From contig CALUGI010000028.1 of assembly GCA_944320135.1 (NCBI GenBank), forward strand, positions 1 to 41,626: a DNA stretch of 41,626 nucleotides. The letters are read 5' to 3'. This document shows, one piece after another, positions 24,605 through 32,859 of this stretch (position 1 is its first letter; each line of letters begins with the position of its first letter). A program made the translations under genes and the position numbers. The notes beneath the pieces are model-generated. The model made no database searches. It saw nothing but the letters and a program-made list of their open reading frames with translations, and was not told the origin of the DNA. This DNA comes from an uncultured Phocaeicola sp. Lineage in GTDB: Bacteria > Bacteroidota > Bacteroidia > Bacteroidales > Bacteroidaceae.

Positions 24605-26017
24605 ATGTATAAGATTGATTCGAAGAAGGCAGAAGAATTCATCTGCCATGAAGAAATACTCGACACGCTCGAATTTGCAGCACGGCATCGCAACGACCTT
24701 GCCTTGACGCGCTCTATCCTCGAAAAGGCGCGTGCCTGCAAAGGGCTGACTCATCGGGAAGCCGCCGTGCTGTTGGAGTGCGACGACCCCGCCCTGACGG
24801 AAGAAATCTACCGGCTGGCGCGCGAAATCAAGCGGAAGCTCTACGGCAACCGCATCGTCATGTTCGCCCCGTTATACCTGTCGAACTATTGCGTCAACAG
24901 CTGCACGTATTGCCCGTATCACGTCAAAAACAAAAGCATCGCCCGCAAGAAACTGACGCAAGATGACATCAGGCGGGAGGTCATCGCCTTGCAGGATATG
25001 GGACACAAGCGCCTGGCCGTCGAAGCGGGGGAGGACCCGCTGCACAATCCGATAGACTATATCCTGGAATCTATCCGAACCATTTACAGCATCAGGCACA
25101 GAAACGGAGCCATCCGCCGGGTGAACGTCAACATAGCGGCCACCACGGTAGAGAACTACCGGAAGCTGCATGATGCAGGCATAGGCACTTATATCCTTTT
25201 TCAGGAGACCTATCACAAGGAAAGCTACGAGAAACTGCACCCTAAAGGGCCGAAAAGCGACTATTCTTACCACACGGAAGCGATGGACCGCGCAATGGAA
25301 GGCGGCATTGACGATGTGGGAATAGGGGTGTTGTTCGGGTTGAATACCTACAAATACGACCTTGTGGGCCTGCTGATGCACGCGGAACATTTGGAAGCCG
25401 CCTTCGGAGTGGGGCCTCACACCGTCAGCGTTCCCCGCATCTGCTCGGCCGATGACATCAGCGCGGGCGACTTTAAGGATGCCGTTCCCGACGAAGCGTT
25501 CCAAAAGATAGTGGCGGTTATCCGAATCAGCGTGCCTTATACGGGAATGATTGTCTCCACTCGCGAGTCGCAACGCTCGCGCGAAAAGGTGCTTGAGCTG
25601 GGAATTTCGCAAATAAGCGGCGGGTCGCGCACCAGTGTGGGCGGCTATGCCGAAGCGGAGAAGGAGAATTCCGCCCAGTTCGACATCAGCGACCATCGGA
25701 CGCTCGATGAGGTGGTGGAATGGCTGCTGAAATTGGGATATATCCCCAGCTTCTGCACGGCCTGCTACCGGGAAGGGCGCACGGGCGACCGCTTCATGTC
25801 GTTAGTCAAGACAGGACAAATAGCCAACTGCTGCACTCCCAACGCGCTGATGACCCTGCAAGAATATTTGGAGGACTACGCTTCGCCCGAAACGCGCTCG
25901 ATTGGCACGGAGATGATTCGCCGCCAGATGGAAAATATCCCCAATCCGGCCATACGCCGCCGCGCCATAGAGAATCTGGCGCGCATCAAGGAGGGCAAAC
26001 GCGATTTCCGCTTTTAA
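24605..26017 (+). CDS. hydG: [FeFe] hydrogenase maturase HydG, radical SAM tyrosine lyase
   Basis: A 470-residue ThiH-like enzyme that cleaves tyrosine to yield CO and CN- ligands of the H-cluster. The radical-SAM motif CVNSCTYC gives C96, C100 and C103. The C-terminal auxiliary cluster that separates HydG from ThiH is present as a CX2C...C set (C384, C387, C410; spacing CX2CX22C) in FCTACYREGRTG ... ANCC. Length is normal. It is between hydE (6-base gap) and hydF (27-base gap) in the same direction. Confidence 0.96.
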   Translation: MYKIDSKKAEEFICHEEILDTLEFAARHRNDLALTRSILEKARACKGLTHREAAVLLECDDPALTEEIYRLAREIKRKLYGNRIVMFAPLYLSNYCVNSCTYCPYHVKNKSIARKKLTQDDIRREVIALQDMGHKRLAVEAGEDPLHNPIDYILESIRTIYSIRHRNGAIRRVNVNIAATTVENYRKLHDAGIGTYILFQETYHKESYEKLHPKGPKSDYSYHTEAMDRAMEGGIDDVGIGVLFGLNTYKYDLVGLLMHAEHLEAAFGVGPHTVSVPRICSADDISAGDFKDAVPDEAFQKIVAVIRISVPYTGMIVSTRESQRSREKVLELGISQISGGSRTSVGGYAEAEKENSAQFDISDHRTLDEVVEWLLKLGYIPSFCTACYREGRTGDRFMSLVKTGQIANCCTPNALMTLQEYLEDYASPETRSIGTEMIRRQMENIPNPAIRRRAIENLARIKEGKRDFRF

Positions 26018-26044
26018 ACTGCGCCACCATAAACGTAACGATAT

Positions 26045-27232
26045 ATGAACGAAACCCCACGCTCCAACCGCCTGCATATCGGCTTGTTCGGCAAGCGCAA
26101 CAGCGGAAAGTCGTCGCTTGTCAACGCACTGACCGGACAGGCGGCATCCCTCGTGTCCGAAGTGCCCGGCACCACCACCGACCCTGTTTTCAAAGCGATG
26201 GAAATCTACGGCATCGGGCCGTGTGTGTTCATCGACACTGCCGGATTCGACGATGAAGGCACGCTGGGCGAACTGCGCATAGGGCAGACGCTCCGCGCGC
26301 TCGACCGCACGGACATCGCGCTGATGGTCTGCACTGACGAGCACATCGACGACGAACTGCAATGGAGCCGGAGAATGAAAGAAAAAGACGTGCCCGTCGT
26401 TTGGATTCTGAACAAGTGCGATTTGCCGGAAAACGGCGAGCAAACCATGCGCAGCATCGAGAAGCAATGCGGACAGGTGCCCTTGCTCGTCAGCGCGAAA
26501 AGCCGGAAAGGTATAGAAGACGTGCGCCTCCGCATCCGCCAGCTCCTGCCCGATGAAACGATGGAGCAGGGGCTTTTAGGCGGGCTGGCGGAAGAAGGCG
26601 ACACGGTGATGCTGGTGATGCCTCAAGACATCCAGGCACCCAAGGGAAGGCTGATTCTGCCGCAGGTGCAGACCCTCCGCGAACTGCTCGACAGGAAGTG
26701 CTTGGTGATGAGTTGCACCACCGACAAAATAGACCGGATGCTCCAAGCATTGTCGAGCCCCCCGAAGCTGATAATCACCGACTCGCAGGCGTTCAAAACC
26801 GTTTACGGAAAGAAACCGGCGGAAAGCCGGCTCACTTCTTTCTCCGTGCTCTTCGCCCGCCACAAGGGAGACATCGGCTATTACATGGAAGGCGCACGAG
26901 CCATATCCCGGCTCACGGAACAGTCGCGCGTGCTGATAGCGGAAGCCTGCACCCACGCCCCGATGCAGGAAGACATCGGGCGGGTGAAAATCCCGGCCAT
27001 GCTGCGCAAACGTATCGGAGAGGCGTTGCAGATTGACATCGTGTCGGGCAACGATTTCCCCGACAGCCTCGCTTCCTACGACCTGATAATCCACTGCGGG
27101 GCATGTATGTTCAACCGCAAGCATGTGCTCAACCGCATCGCTTCGGCGAAAAGGCAGCACGTCCCCATGACGAACTACGGAGTAGCCATCGCTTTTCTGT
27201 CCGGAATACTCGACAAAATCGAAACCTATTGA
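26045..27232 (+). CDS. hydF: [FeFe] hydrogenase maturation GTPase HydF
   Basis: A 395-residue scaffold GTPase that carries the di-iron subcluster precursor and delivers it to the hydrogenase. The Ras-like domain has P-loop GKRNSGKSS at 16-24, DTAGFDDEG and NKCD. The C-terminal cluster-binding domain has C302-x-H304 followed by C351-x-x-C354 (HCGAC), the HydF iron-sulphur ligand set. It completes the HydE/G/F maturation set. The next gene starts 8 bases after its stop. Confidence 0.96.
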   Translation: MNETPRSNRLHIGLFGKRNSGKSSLVNALTGQAASLVSEVPGTTTDPVFKAMEIYGIGPCVFIDTAGFDDEGTLGELRIGQTLRALDRTDIALMVCTDEHIDDELQWSRRMKEKDVPVVWILNKCDLPENGEQTMRSIEKQCGQVPLLVSAKSRKGIEDVRLRIRQLLPDETMEQGLLGGLAEEGDTVMLVMPQDIQAPKGRLILPQVQTLRELLDRKCLVMSCTTDKIDRMLQALSSPPKLIITDSQAFKTVYGKKPAESRLTSFSVLFARHKGDIGYYMEGARAISRLTEQSRVLIAEACTHAPMQEDIGRVKIPAMLRKRIGEALQIDIVSGNDFPDSLASYDLIIHCGACMFNRKHVLNRIASAKRQHVPMTNYGVAIAFLSGILDKIETY

Positions 27233-27239
27233 GCATATC

Positions 27240-27617
27240 ATGAACATTGAAGATTTTCGCAACTACTGCCTTTCCCTGCCCGGAGTGACGGAGAAAATGC
27301 CTTTTACGGCACTTAAAGACCCGTACAGCCGCAATGTGCTTTGCTTTTACGTCGGGAGCAAATGGTTTTGCTACGTCAACATAGAAGCGTTCGACCGCTG
27401 CTGTGTCAAGACAGAGCCGGAAATAGCGGAAGAACTGCGCGGACGATACGGCGGAATCCGTCCGGCATGGCACATGAACAAACGCTTGTGGAGTGACGTA
27501 TATTTCGGCAGCGACGTACCCGACAGCCTGATTCGCGAACTCGTGCGCCAGTCGTATGACATAGTGGCAGCCTCTTTGCCGAAGAAAGAGCGGGACGCGC
27601 TGCAAAACTGTTTGTAG
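27240..27617 (+). CDS. YjbR/MmcQ family protein
   Basis: A 125-residue cytoplasmic protein of the YjbR/MmcQ family (CyaY-like double-wing fold), recognised from MNIEDFRNYCLSLPGVTEKMPF at the start and the closing region HMNKRLWSDVYFGSDVPD. The biochemical role of the family is not established; some members are annotated as DNA-binding. It is placed 8 bases after hydF, so it is likely expressed with the hydrogenase maturases. No metal-binding motif is evident. Confidence 0.88.
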   Translation: MNIEDFRNYCLSLPGVTEKMPFTALKDPYSRNVLCFYVGSKWFCYVNIEAFDRCCVKTEPEIAEELRGRYGGIRPAWHMNKRLWSDVYFGSDVPDSLIRELVRQSYDIVAASLPKKERDALQNCL

Positions 27618-27647
27618 GCCCGCAGGAAAGGGGAACGGCAGGACAGA

Positions 27648-27705
27648 AAAGCGTCCGCGCGTTTTCGGAAAAATGCCCGCGCGTTTTTAAGGAAGCGGGC
27701 GGGGA
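27648..27705. repeat. GC-rich intergenic repeat cluster (copy 6)
   Basis: This is the clearest tandem copy: GCGTCCGCGCGTTTTCGG followed by GCCCGCGCGTTTTTAAGG and GCGGGCGGGG, a period of about 22-24 bases. It lies just after the yjbR stop and before the element at 27745. Outer GCCCGC and GCGGGC blocks can pair, so it could also act as a terminator. Confidence 0.55.
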
Positions 27706-27744
27706 GTAGGGATGCGGCTGAAGAAAAATGGCGGAGTCAACCAT

Positions 27745-27781
27745 CATCAAGTGCAACGTTACGCAATGTTTTTGAAAAAGC
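27745..27781 (-). promoter_or_regulatory. 37-base promoter-like element, near-copy of 41563-41599
   Basis: On the minus strand the element starts GCTTTTTCAAAAACATTGCG and ends with TAACGTTG plus CACTTGATG. It matches the element at 41563-41599 at 32 of 37 positions and shares a 21-base core (one mismatch) with the serB promoter. TAACGTTG sits where the -7 box is in serB. A transcript from it would run left, away from any minus-strand gene and antisense to yjbR. Confidence 0.5.
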
Positions 27782-27838
27782 GCTGCGCCGGTGTCAGGAA
27801 ATTGGGCTTTCCCCAAAAGCAAGCGGTATGGAGACGGC

Positions 27839-29167
27839 TTACTGCCACCATTCAAATATGTCTGTATCCTCCCAGCAGCAGTGAGCGGTAGAGGCAATCA
27901 CATTCTTGTAGCGGCAGATGAAAGATGCGGGCGTTTCCGTACCCTTCAAGTTCGTCATGTACGCAGTCTGAAGAACGCTTGCTTCATTGATTGATACGTC
28001 GAAATAGCGGTATTCATACCCCCTCAGACTATGTTTGCGAAATTCGGCTTTTCGGTATCCCGAATAAAGGCGGGCATCTTTCACTGTGATGTCGAACGGA
28101 AGGACTCCTGCCATTTCGTAAGGGGTTCCGCCTTGTCTCACAGTCATGGTGTTTGCCAGCAAAGCGATTCCGCCCCCTTCTGCCAGCACTTTTCCGCCTG
28201 CTTCGGCATATTCGCGCAACTGCTGCAGCTGGCGTTTCCATCGATGCAGCTGGCGAGCGAACAGCTCAGGATAGCCTCCGGGAAGGTATATCATGTCTGC
28301 CGGAGGAAGGTCGTTGCCGTAAACCGGACTGAAGAAACTTATGTCGCCTGTTTCTTTCAGGCTGTCGATGTTTTGGCGGTAGAAAAAGCAGAAAGCTGGA
28401 TCGGAGGCAACCGCTATGTGCAGCTTTTTCCGGCATATTGGAAGTCGAGGCTCTGCTTCCGACGTATAAGGAAGGCTGTAGGCGCACGGGAAAATGCGGG
28501 TGGCCAGATTAAGAAGGCGGTCAATATCTACAGTCTTTTCTATGAGTTCCGCCGTTTGCCGGGCCGTTTTGTCGAGTTCCGATTTTACGGAAGATGTTAG
28601 CGCCGAATAGCGGGCAGGCATCCGCAGCGAGTCCCAACACGGAAGGTATCCGAGGCTTTCCACTCCTGCGTCGGCGCATATCTCGCGGAGGAATCCGTAT
28701 TGCGACGGCGAATGCACTTGGTAAAAAATCACTCCTGCAATCTTTACCCCCTGGCGGAAGTGCTTGAACCCGCACAACGCCGGAGCAAGCGAGTAAGCGG
28801 CAGTACGGGCGTTGACGGTCAGCACCACAGGGACGGAAAGCGTTTTCGCCAGTTCTGCGCCGCTTCCCTGCCATTTCCTGTATCCGTCGAACAAGCCGGC
28901 TGCATTGTCAATCACGCATACGTCGGCGTGTTCGCCATACGTATTGTACAAGGACTGAATGCGCGTGCGCGAAGAATACCATGTGTCGAGATTCACTGAA
29001 GCGTTGCCCGTAGCCGCCGCATGGCACACCGTGTCCGACAAGTCGGGCCCGCACTCAAATGTCTGCACGTTCATGCCTCTGCGGACGAGAGCGCGCATCA
29101 GCCCCATTGACAGCAATATCTTTCCGTTGTCAGAAGCCAACGGACTTAAAATGAATTGTGGTTTCAT
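27839..29167 (-). CDS. CbiA-like (cobyrinate a,c-diamide synthase family) protein with degenerate active sites
   Basis: A 442-residue cytoplasmic protein with the two-domain layout of CbiA/CobB: an N-terminal P-loop amidoligase domain (ADVCVIDNAAGLFDG near 81-95) and a C-terminal class I glutaminase domain (YLPGGYPELFA near 294-304). Two key sites differ from active CbiA. The Walker A loop reads SDNGKILLS (about 12-20), with Ile where the Thr of GKT should be. The glutaminase elbow reads AEGGGI at 329-334, with Gly331 in place of the nucleophilic Cys of AECGG. Residues near the C-terminus (RGYEYRYF) also depart from the usual GHEFHYS. It cannot use glutamine in the normal way and may use ammonia, bind a corrinoid or nucleotide, or be a pseudoenzyme. 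It follows fhs by 31 bases on the same strand. Confidence 0.8.
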   Translation of the reverse strand: MKPQFILSPLASDNGKILLSMGLMRALVRRGMNVQTFECGPDLSDTVCHAAATGNASVNLDTWYSSRTRIQSLYNTYGEHADVCVIDNAAGLFDGYRKWQGSGAELAKTLSVPVVLTVNARTAAYSLAPALCGFKHFRQGVKIAGVIFYQVHSPSQYGFLREICADAGVESLGYLPCWDSLRMPARYSALTSSVKSELDKTARQTAELIEKTVDIDRLLNLATRIFPCAYSLPYTSEAEPRLPICRKKLHIAVASDPAFCFFYRQNIDSLKETGDISFFSPVYGNDLPPADMIYLPGGYPELFARQLHRWKRQLQQLREYAEAGGKVLAEGGGIALLANTMTVRQGGTPYEMAGVLPFDITVKDARLYSGYRKAEFRKHSLRGYEYRYFDVSINEASVLQTAYMTNLKGTETPASFICRYKNVIASTAHCCWEDTDIFEWWQ

Positions 29168-29198
29168 CGCTTTTCAGACAGAAAGTTGAACGCCTCTT

Positions 29199-30866
29199 TT
29201 ACGACAGTCCTTCTATTTCTCCGTTCACAATGTCGATGTGCAAAGCCTGCGGCTCTTTGGGAAGTCCCGGCATACGCATCATTTCGCCTGCTACGATGAC
29301 TAACATTTCTGCTCCGGCGTTGATTACGATGTCGCGCACCCCGAAATTGAAGTCCTTGGCCACGCCGTAGAGCGTCGGGTCGGTTGAGAATGAATATTGA
29401 GTTTTGGCGATGCAGATAGGGAAGCGGGTGTATCCCAACCGTTCTATCATGCGGAGCTTCTTCTGGGCTGCGGGAGAAAAGAGCACTTGCTTGGCGCCGT
29501 ACAGCTTGCAGGCCACTTTTTCCACTTTCTTTTCTACTGAATCTTCTTCGTTGTATGTGAAAGAGAGGGGCTTCGAGGGATTTGACGCAATTGTGTCCAC
29601 CACTAAATTGGCCAATTCCACCGCTCCGTTTCCACCTTCCAGAAAAGCATTGTTTACGGCAAAGCCCACTCCTGCCGTTTCGCAGTGGCGGCGCACGAAA
29701 TCCACCTCTTCGTCGGTATCGTTGGCGTAGCGGTTGAAGGCCACCACTACGGTTTGTCCGAACGAACGCAGGTTTTCGATGTGCTTGTCAAGATTCTTGA
29801 TTCCCTCTTCAAGTCCTTTCATGTTCGGTTTCTTGATTTGGTCGAGCGCCACGCCTCCATGCATTTTCAGTCCTTGGGCTGTGGCCACGATAACTGTCAG
29901 TTTCGGCTGGATTCCCGCTTTGCGGCATTTCACGTTATAGAACTTTTCCGCTCCCAAGTCGGCACCGAAGCCAGCCTCTGTCACCACATAGTCGCCGAAC
30001 GTCATCGCCAGTTTGGTGGCGAGGATGGAGTTGCATCCGTGCGCGATGTTGGCGAACGGGCCTCCATGCACGAAAGCGGGAGTATGTTCCGTGGTTTGCA
30101 CCAGATTGGGCGAAAGAGCATCTTTCAGCAGCACCGCAATTGCCCCGGCCACGCCCAAATCCTTCACCGTAAACGGTTTGTTGTCGACCGTGAATCCCAA
30201 CAGAATGTTTTCGATGCGGCGGCGCAAGTCGGCTTCGTCTTTTGCCAAACAGAGAATCGCCATGATTTCGGAAGCGGGAGTAATGTCGAAGCTCGATTCG
30301 CGGGTGATTCCGTTGGATTTTCCTCCCAATCCCGTCACGATGTAGCGCAGACCCCGGTCGTTCACGTCGAGCACACGGTTCCAGAGCACGTCTTTCAGCG
30401 CGAAACCGTTGTCTTTGTTCTGATACATGTAGTTGTCGAGCAAAGCTGCAATCATGTTGTGCGCAGAGGTGACGGCATGGAAGTCGCCGGTGAAGTGGAG
30501 ATTGATTTTGTCCATCGGGAGCACTTGCGCATAGCCGCCTCCCGCCGCTCCGCCTTTCATGCCGAAGCACGGGCCGAGCGAAGGCTCGCGAAGCGCGCAA
30601 ACGGCTTTCTTTCCTATCTTGTTCAGCCCCAACACCAGACCGATGGACACGGTAGTCTTTCCGATTCCCGCCTTGGTCGGCGTGATGGCAGTGACGAGAA
30701 TCAGGTTGCTTTCTTTCACCTTATCCTCGTCTGCCAGCGTTTCCGGCACTTTGGCTATGTAGCGTCCGTAATTGGATATTTCATCGACAGGAATGCCGTA
30801 TTCCCGTGCAATCTGCTTGATTTTCACCAGTTCGATACTGCGAGCGATTTCTATGTCCGACTTCAT
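29199..30866 (-). CDS. fhs: Formate-tetrahydrofolate ligase
   Basis: A 555-residue enzyme that makes 10-formyl-tetrahydrofolate from formate, ATP and tetrahydrofolate, feeding purine and one-carbon metabolism. It starts [20 protein letters not shown]. Family motifs include [16 protein letters not shown] (P-loop), [21 protein letters not shown]-like sequence near 110-130, and the conserved [12 protein letters not shown]-like segment. The start at 30866 is chosen because it gives a normal FTHFS amino end and follows a TACCTTTG box at 30897; the open frame extends 43 codons upstream into repeat sequence. It forms an operon with the CbiA-like gene. Confidence 0.97.
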   Translation of the reverse strand: MKSDIEIARSIELVKIKQIAREYGIPVDEISNYGRYIAKVPETLADEDKVKESNLILVTAITPTKAGIGKTTVSIGLVLGLNKIGKKAVCALREPSLGPCFGMKGGAAGGGYAQVLPMDKINLHFTGDFHAVTSAHNMIAALLDNYMYQNKDNGFALKDVLWNRVLDVNDRGLRYIVTGLGGKSNGITRESSFDITPASEIMAILCLAKDEADLRRRIENILLGFTVDNKPFTVKDLGVAGAIAVLLKDALSPNLVQTTEHTPAFVHGGPFANIAHGCNSILATKLAMTFGDYVVTEAGFGADLGAEKFYNVKCRKAGIQPKLTVIVATAQGLKMHGGVALDQIKKPNMKGLEEGIKNLDKHIENLRSFGQTVVVAFNRYANDTDEEVDFVRRHCETAGVGFAVNNAFLEGGNGAVELANLVVDTIASNPSKPLSFTYNEEDSVEKKVEKVACKLYGAKQVLFSPAAQKKLRMIERLGYTRFPICIAKTQYSFSTDPTLYGVAKDFNFGVRDIVINAGAEMLVIVAGEMMRMPGLPKEPQALHIDIVNGEIEGLS

Positions 30867-30896
30867 CTGTTTTGTCTTTTTTGCTTTTTTGAGACG

Positions 30897-30904
30897 CAAA
30901 GGTA
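30897..30904 (-). promoter_or_regulatory. -7 box of fhs
   Basis: TACCTTTG on the minus strand, 30 bases before the fhs start codon. A TTTG lies upstream at 30927-30930, but the spacing is 22 bases, slightly long. Confidence 0.55.
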
Positions 30905-30920
30905 AGAAAAGTTTTGCAAT

Positions 30921-31003
30921 TTTCGGCAAACGCGGCGGACTTCGAGAGAAAACGTCCCGGCGCTTCCGGGAAAACTCCGCCGGCTTCCATGCCACGTCCG
31001 CTC
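30921..31003. repeat. GC-rich intergenic repeat cluster (copy 7)
   Basis: Units AAAACGTCCCGGCGCTTCCG and AAAACTCCGCCGGCTTCC repeat with a period of about 21-22 bases between the divergent fhs and alcohol dehydrogenase promoters. Confidence 0.5.
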
Positions 31004-31026
31004 GAATGAATCAGCCTGACGTTATC

Positions 31027-31048
31027 GGGCAGACACGCAGGTCTGCCC
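31027..31048. repeat. Hairpin repeat of GTAGGGGC type
   Basis: GGGCAGAC (31027-31034) and GTCTGCCC (31041-31048) pair perfectly over 8 bases around ACGCAG. On the minus strand it reads GTAGGGGCAGACCTGCGTGT and continues into CTGCCC. It resembles short dispersed hairpin repeats that I recall from many bacterial genomes. Confidence 0.5.
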
Positions 31049-31130
31049 CTACATGAAATTAAAGAGAGGGCCGTGCGGAATCCTTCTTCGTTTATCTGCA
31101 TTTCCAACAAGGTTTTTCCGCAGATTTTTC

Positions 31131-31138
31131 TAACTTTG
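31131..31138 (+). promoter_or_regulatory. -7 box of the alcohol dehydrogenase gene
   Basis: TAACTTTG matches TAnnTTTG exactly and lies 26 bases before the ATG at 31165. Confidence 0.55.
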
Positions 31139-31164
31139 CTGACGCAAACCAAACTTCAAACGAT

Positions 31165-32340
31165 ATGAACAACTTTATCTTTTATAGCCCCACCGAATTT
31201 GTTTTCGGGAAAGGCACGGAAGCGAGAACGGCGGAAATGGTGGCCAAGTTTCACGGCACGAAGGTGCTGATTGTGTACGGCGGAGGGTCGGCCGTGAAAA
31301 GCGGACTTCTTGGCAGAATCAAAGGGTTGCTTGACGAAGCGCATATCGCCCACGTGGAATTGGGGGGAGTGCAGCCCAACCCCACCGATCCGAAAGTGTA
31401 TGAAGGAATCGAGCTGGGACGGCGCGAAAAAGTCGATTTCCTGCTTCCCATAGGCGGCGGGTCGGTCATCGATACGGCCAAAGCCATTGCCTGCGGAATC
31501 CCTTACGAGGGCGACTTCTGGGATTTCTTCATCGGGAAAGCCGTGCCTGAGAAGGCGTTGCGCCTGGGCGTCGTGCTGACGATTCCGGCGGCGGGAAGCG
31601 AAGGCTCAGGCAATACGGTCATCACGAAAGTGGACGGACTGCGCAAACTGAGCGTGCGCACGCCTGAGGTGCTTCGCCCCGCATTCGCCATCATGAATCC
31701 CGAACTGACGTTCACCCTTCCGGCGTGGCAGACGGCATGCGGCATCACGGACATGATGGCGCACATCATGGAGCGTTACTTCAGCAACACTGAAGACGTG
31801 GACGTGCCCGACCGGATGTGCGAGGGGACGCTGAAGGGAATCGTCGCAGAAGCTCTCCGTTTGGTGAAGGAGCCGCACAACTACGGCGCACGCGCCAACA
31901 TCATGTGGGCGGGCACCATCGCGCACAACGGCACTTGCGGCGTAGGATGCGAGGAAGACTGGGCGTCCCACTTCTTGGAACATGAAATCAGCGCGGTCTA
32001 CGACGTGTCGCACGGCGCAGGTCTGGCGGTAGTGTTCCCGGCGTGGCTGACCTATATGGCGGAACACCACGCGAAAAAAGTAGCCCAGTTCGCCAACCGG
32101 GTATGGGACGTGCCCGAATCGGACGACAAAAGGGCGATGGCTCTCGAAGGAGCGGCCCGCATGAAAGCATTCCTGCACGAGATAGGTATGCCGACCACCT
32201 TCAAGGAACTGGGCATCGAACGCCCGGACATCGACTTGCTGGTTCGGAAACTGCATGAAAACAAAGGGGAGCTGGTGGGCAATTACGTCCGGCTCGACCG
32301 CCGCGCCACACGCGAAATCTATGAAATCGCCAACAGCTAA
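31165..32340 (+). CDS. Iron-containing alcohol dehydrogenase (YqhD/BdhA type)
   Basis: A 391-residue NAD(P)H-dependent dehydrogenase that reduces aldehydes to alcohols. The dinucleotide-binding region has VYGGGSAVKSG and PIGGGSVIDTAKA (about 95-107). The four metal ligands are visible as D196, H200, H269 and H283 (ITDMMAH, ASHFLEH, VSHGAGL), spaced as in E. coli YqhD. NADPH use is the family norm but is inferred here. It may dispose of excess reductant or detoxify aldehydes. The next gene starts 12 bases after its stop. Confidence 0.94.
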   Translation: MNNFIFYSPTEFVFGKGTEARTAEMVAKFHGTKVLIVYGGGSAVKSGLLGRIKGLLDEAHIAHVELGGVQPNPTDPKVYEGIELGRREKVDFLLPIGGGSVIDTAKAIACGIPYEGDFWDFFIGKAVPEKALRLGVVLTIPAAGSEGSGNTVITKVDGLRKLSVRTPEVLRPAFAIMNPELTFTLPAWQTACGITDMMAHIMERYFSNTEDVDVPDRMCEGTLKGIVAEALRLVKEPHNYGARANIMWAGTIAHNGTCGVGCEEDWASHFLEHEISAVYDVSHGAGLAVVFPAWLTYMAEHHAKKVAQFANRVWDVPESDDKRAMALEGAARMKAFLHEIGMPTTFKELGIERPDIDLLVRKLHENKGELVGNYVRLDRRATREIYEIANS

Positions 32341-32352
32341 ACTTCTTCGGCT

Positions 32353-32841
32353 ATGATATTCAGCAACGAACAAGTGCGCCGCCAGGACCGCCTGCTTGAT
32401 GAAGCGCGTGCGATGGAAATCGTCAAAGAAGGAGAATATGGGGTGTTGTCCATGATGTCGGAAGACGGGGAGGGAGGTTATGGAATCCCTGTCAGCTATG
32501 TGTGGGATCGCGGAAACTCCATCTATCTGCATTGCGCTCCGGCAGGGCGGAAGCTGAGGTGTATCGATGCGTGTCCGGCAGTCTCGTTCTGCATAGTGGG
32601 AAAGACGCAAGTCATCCCCGACCGGTTCACTACGGCCTACGAAAGCGTGGTGCTGGAATGCACCGCCCATCGGAGCCTGCACGAAGCGGAACGCATGTCG
32701 GCGCTTTCGCTGCTTCTGAGCAAGTACTGCCCCGACGACAAGATGCGCGGCATCGAATACGCCAACAAGTCGTTCGCGCGGACGGAAATCATCCGGCTCG
32801 ACATCGAGCGGGTCAGCGCAAAATGCAAGCGCATCCGTTGA
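32353..32841 (+). CDS. Pyridoxamine 5'-phosphate oxidase-like flavoprotein (NimA family)
   Basis: A 162-residue split-barrel flavoprotein. The order is YGVLSM near residue 28, GIPVSYVWD near 42, IYLHCAPAGRKLRCI near 55, and a strand VVLECTAHR near 97, as in NimA-like members of the PNPOx fold. Some relatives (Nim proteins) reduce 5-nitroimidazoles, but most chromosomal homologues are of unknown substrate, so resistance should not be inferred from this alone. It is likely co-transcribed with the alcohol dehydrogenase. A hairpin at 32860 ends the unit. Confidence 0.85.
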   Translation: MIFSNEQVRRQDRLLDEARAMEIVKEGEYGVLSMMSEDGEGGYGIPVSYVWDRGNSIYLHCAPAGRKLRCIDACPAVSFCIVGKTQVIPDRFTTAYESVVLECTAHRSLHEAERMSALSLLLSKYCPDDKMRGIEYANKSFARTEIIRLDIERVSAKCKRIR

Positions 32842-32859
32842 CGGCGGGCTTGAACACAA

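Noticed and set aside
27648-27705. A CRISPR array in one of the GC-rich tandem clusters
   Set aside because: The units are degenerate, have no unique spacers of constant length, and no cas genes are present.
27406-27897. A 163-residue minus-strand frame across the yjbR/cbiA-like gap
   Set aside because: It overlaps yjbR, crosses the repeat cluster and the 37-base element, and has no recognisable protein feature.
29685-30905. A 406-residue plus-strand frame opposite fhs
   Set aside because: It is a shadow of fhs, with His- and Phe-rich composition and no family resemblance.
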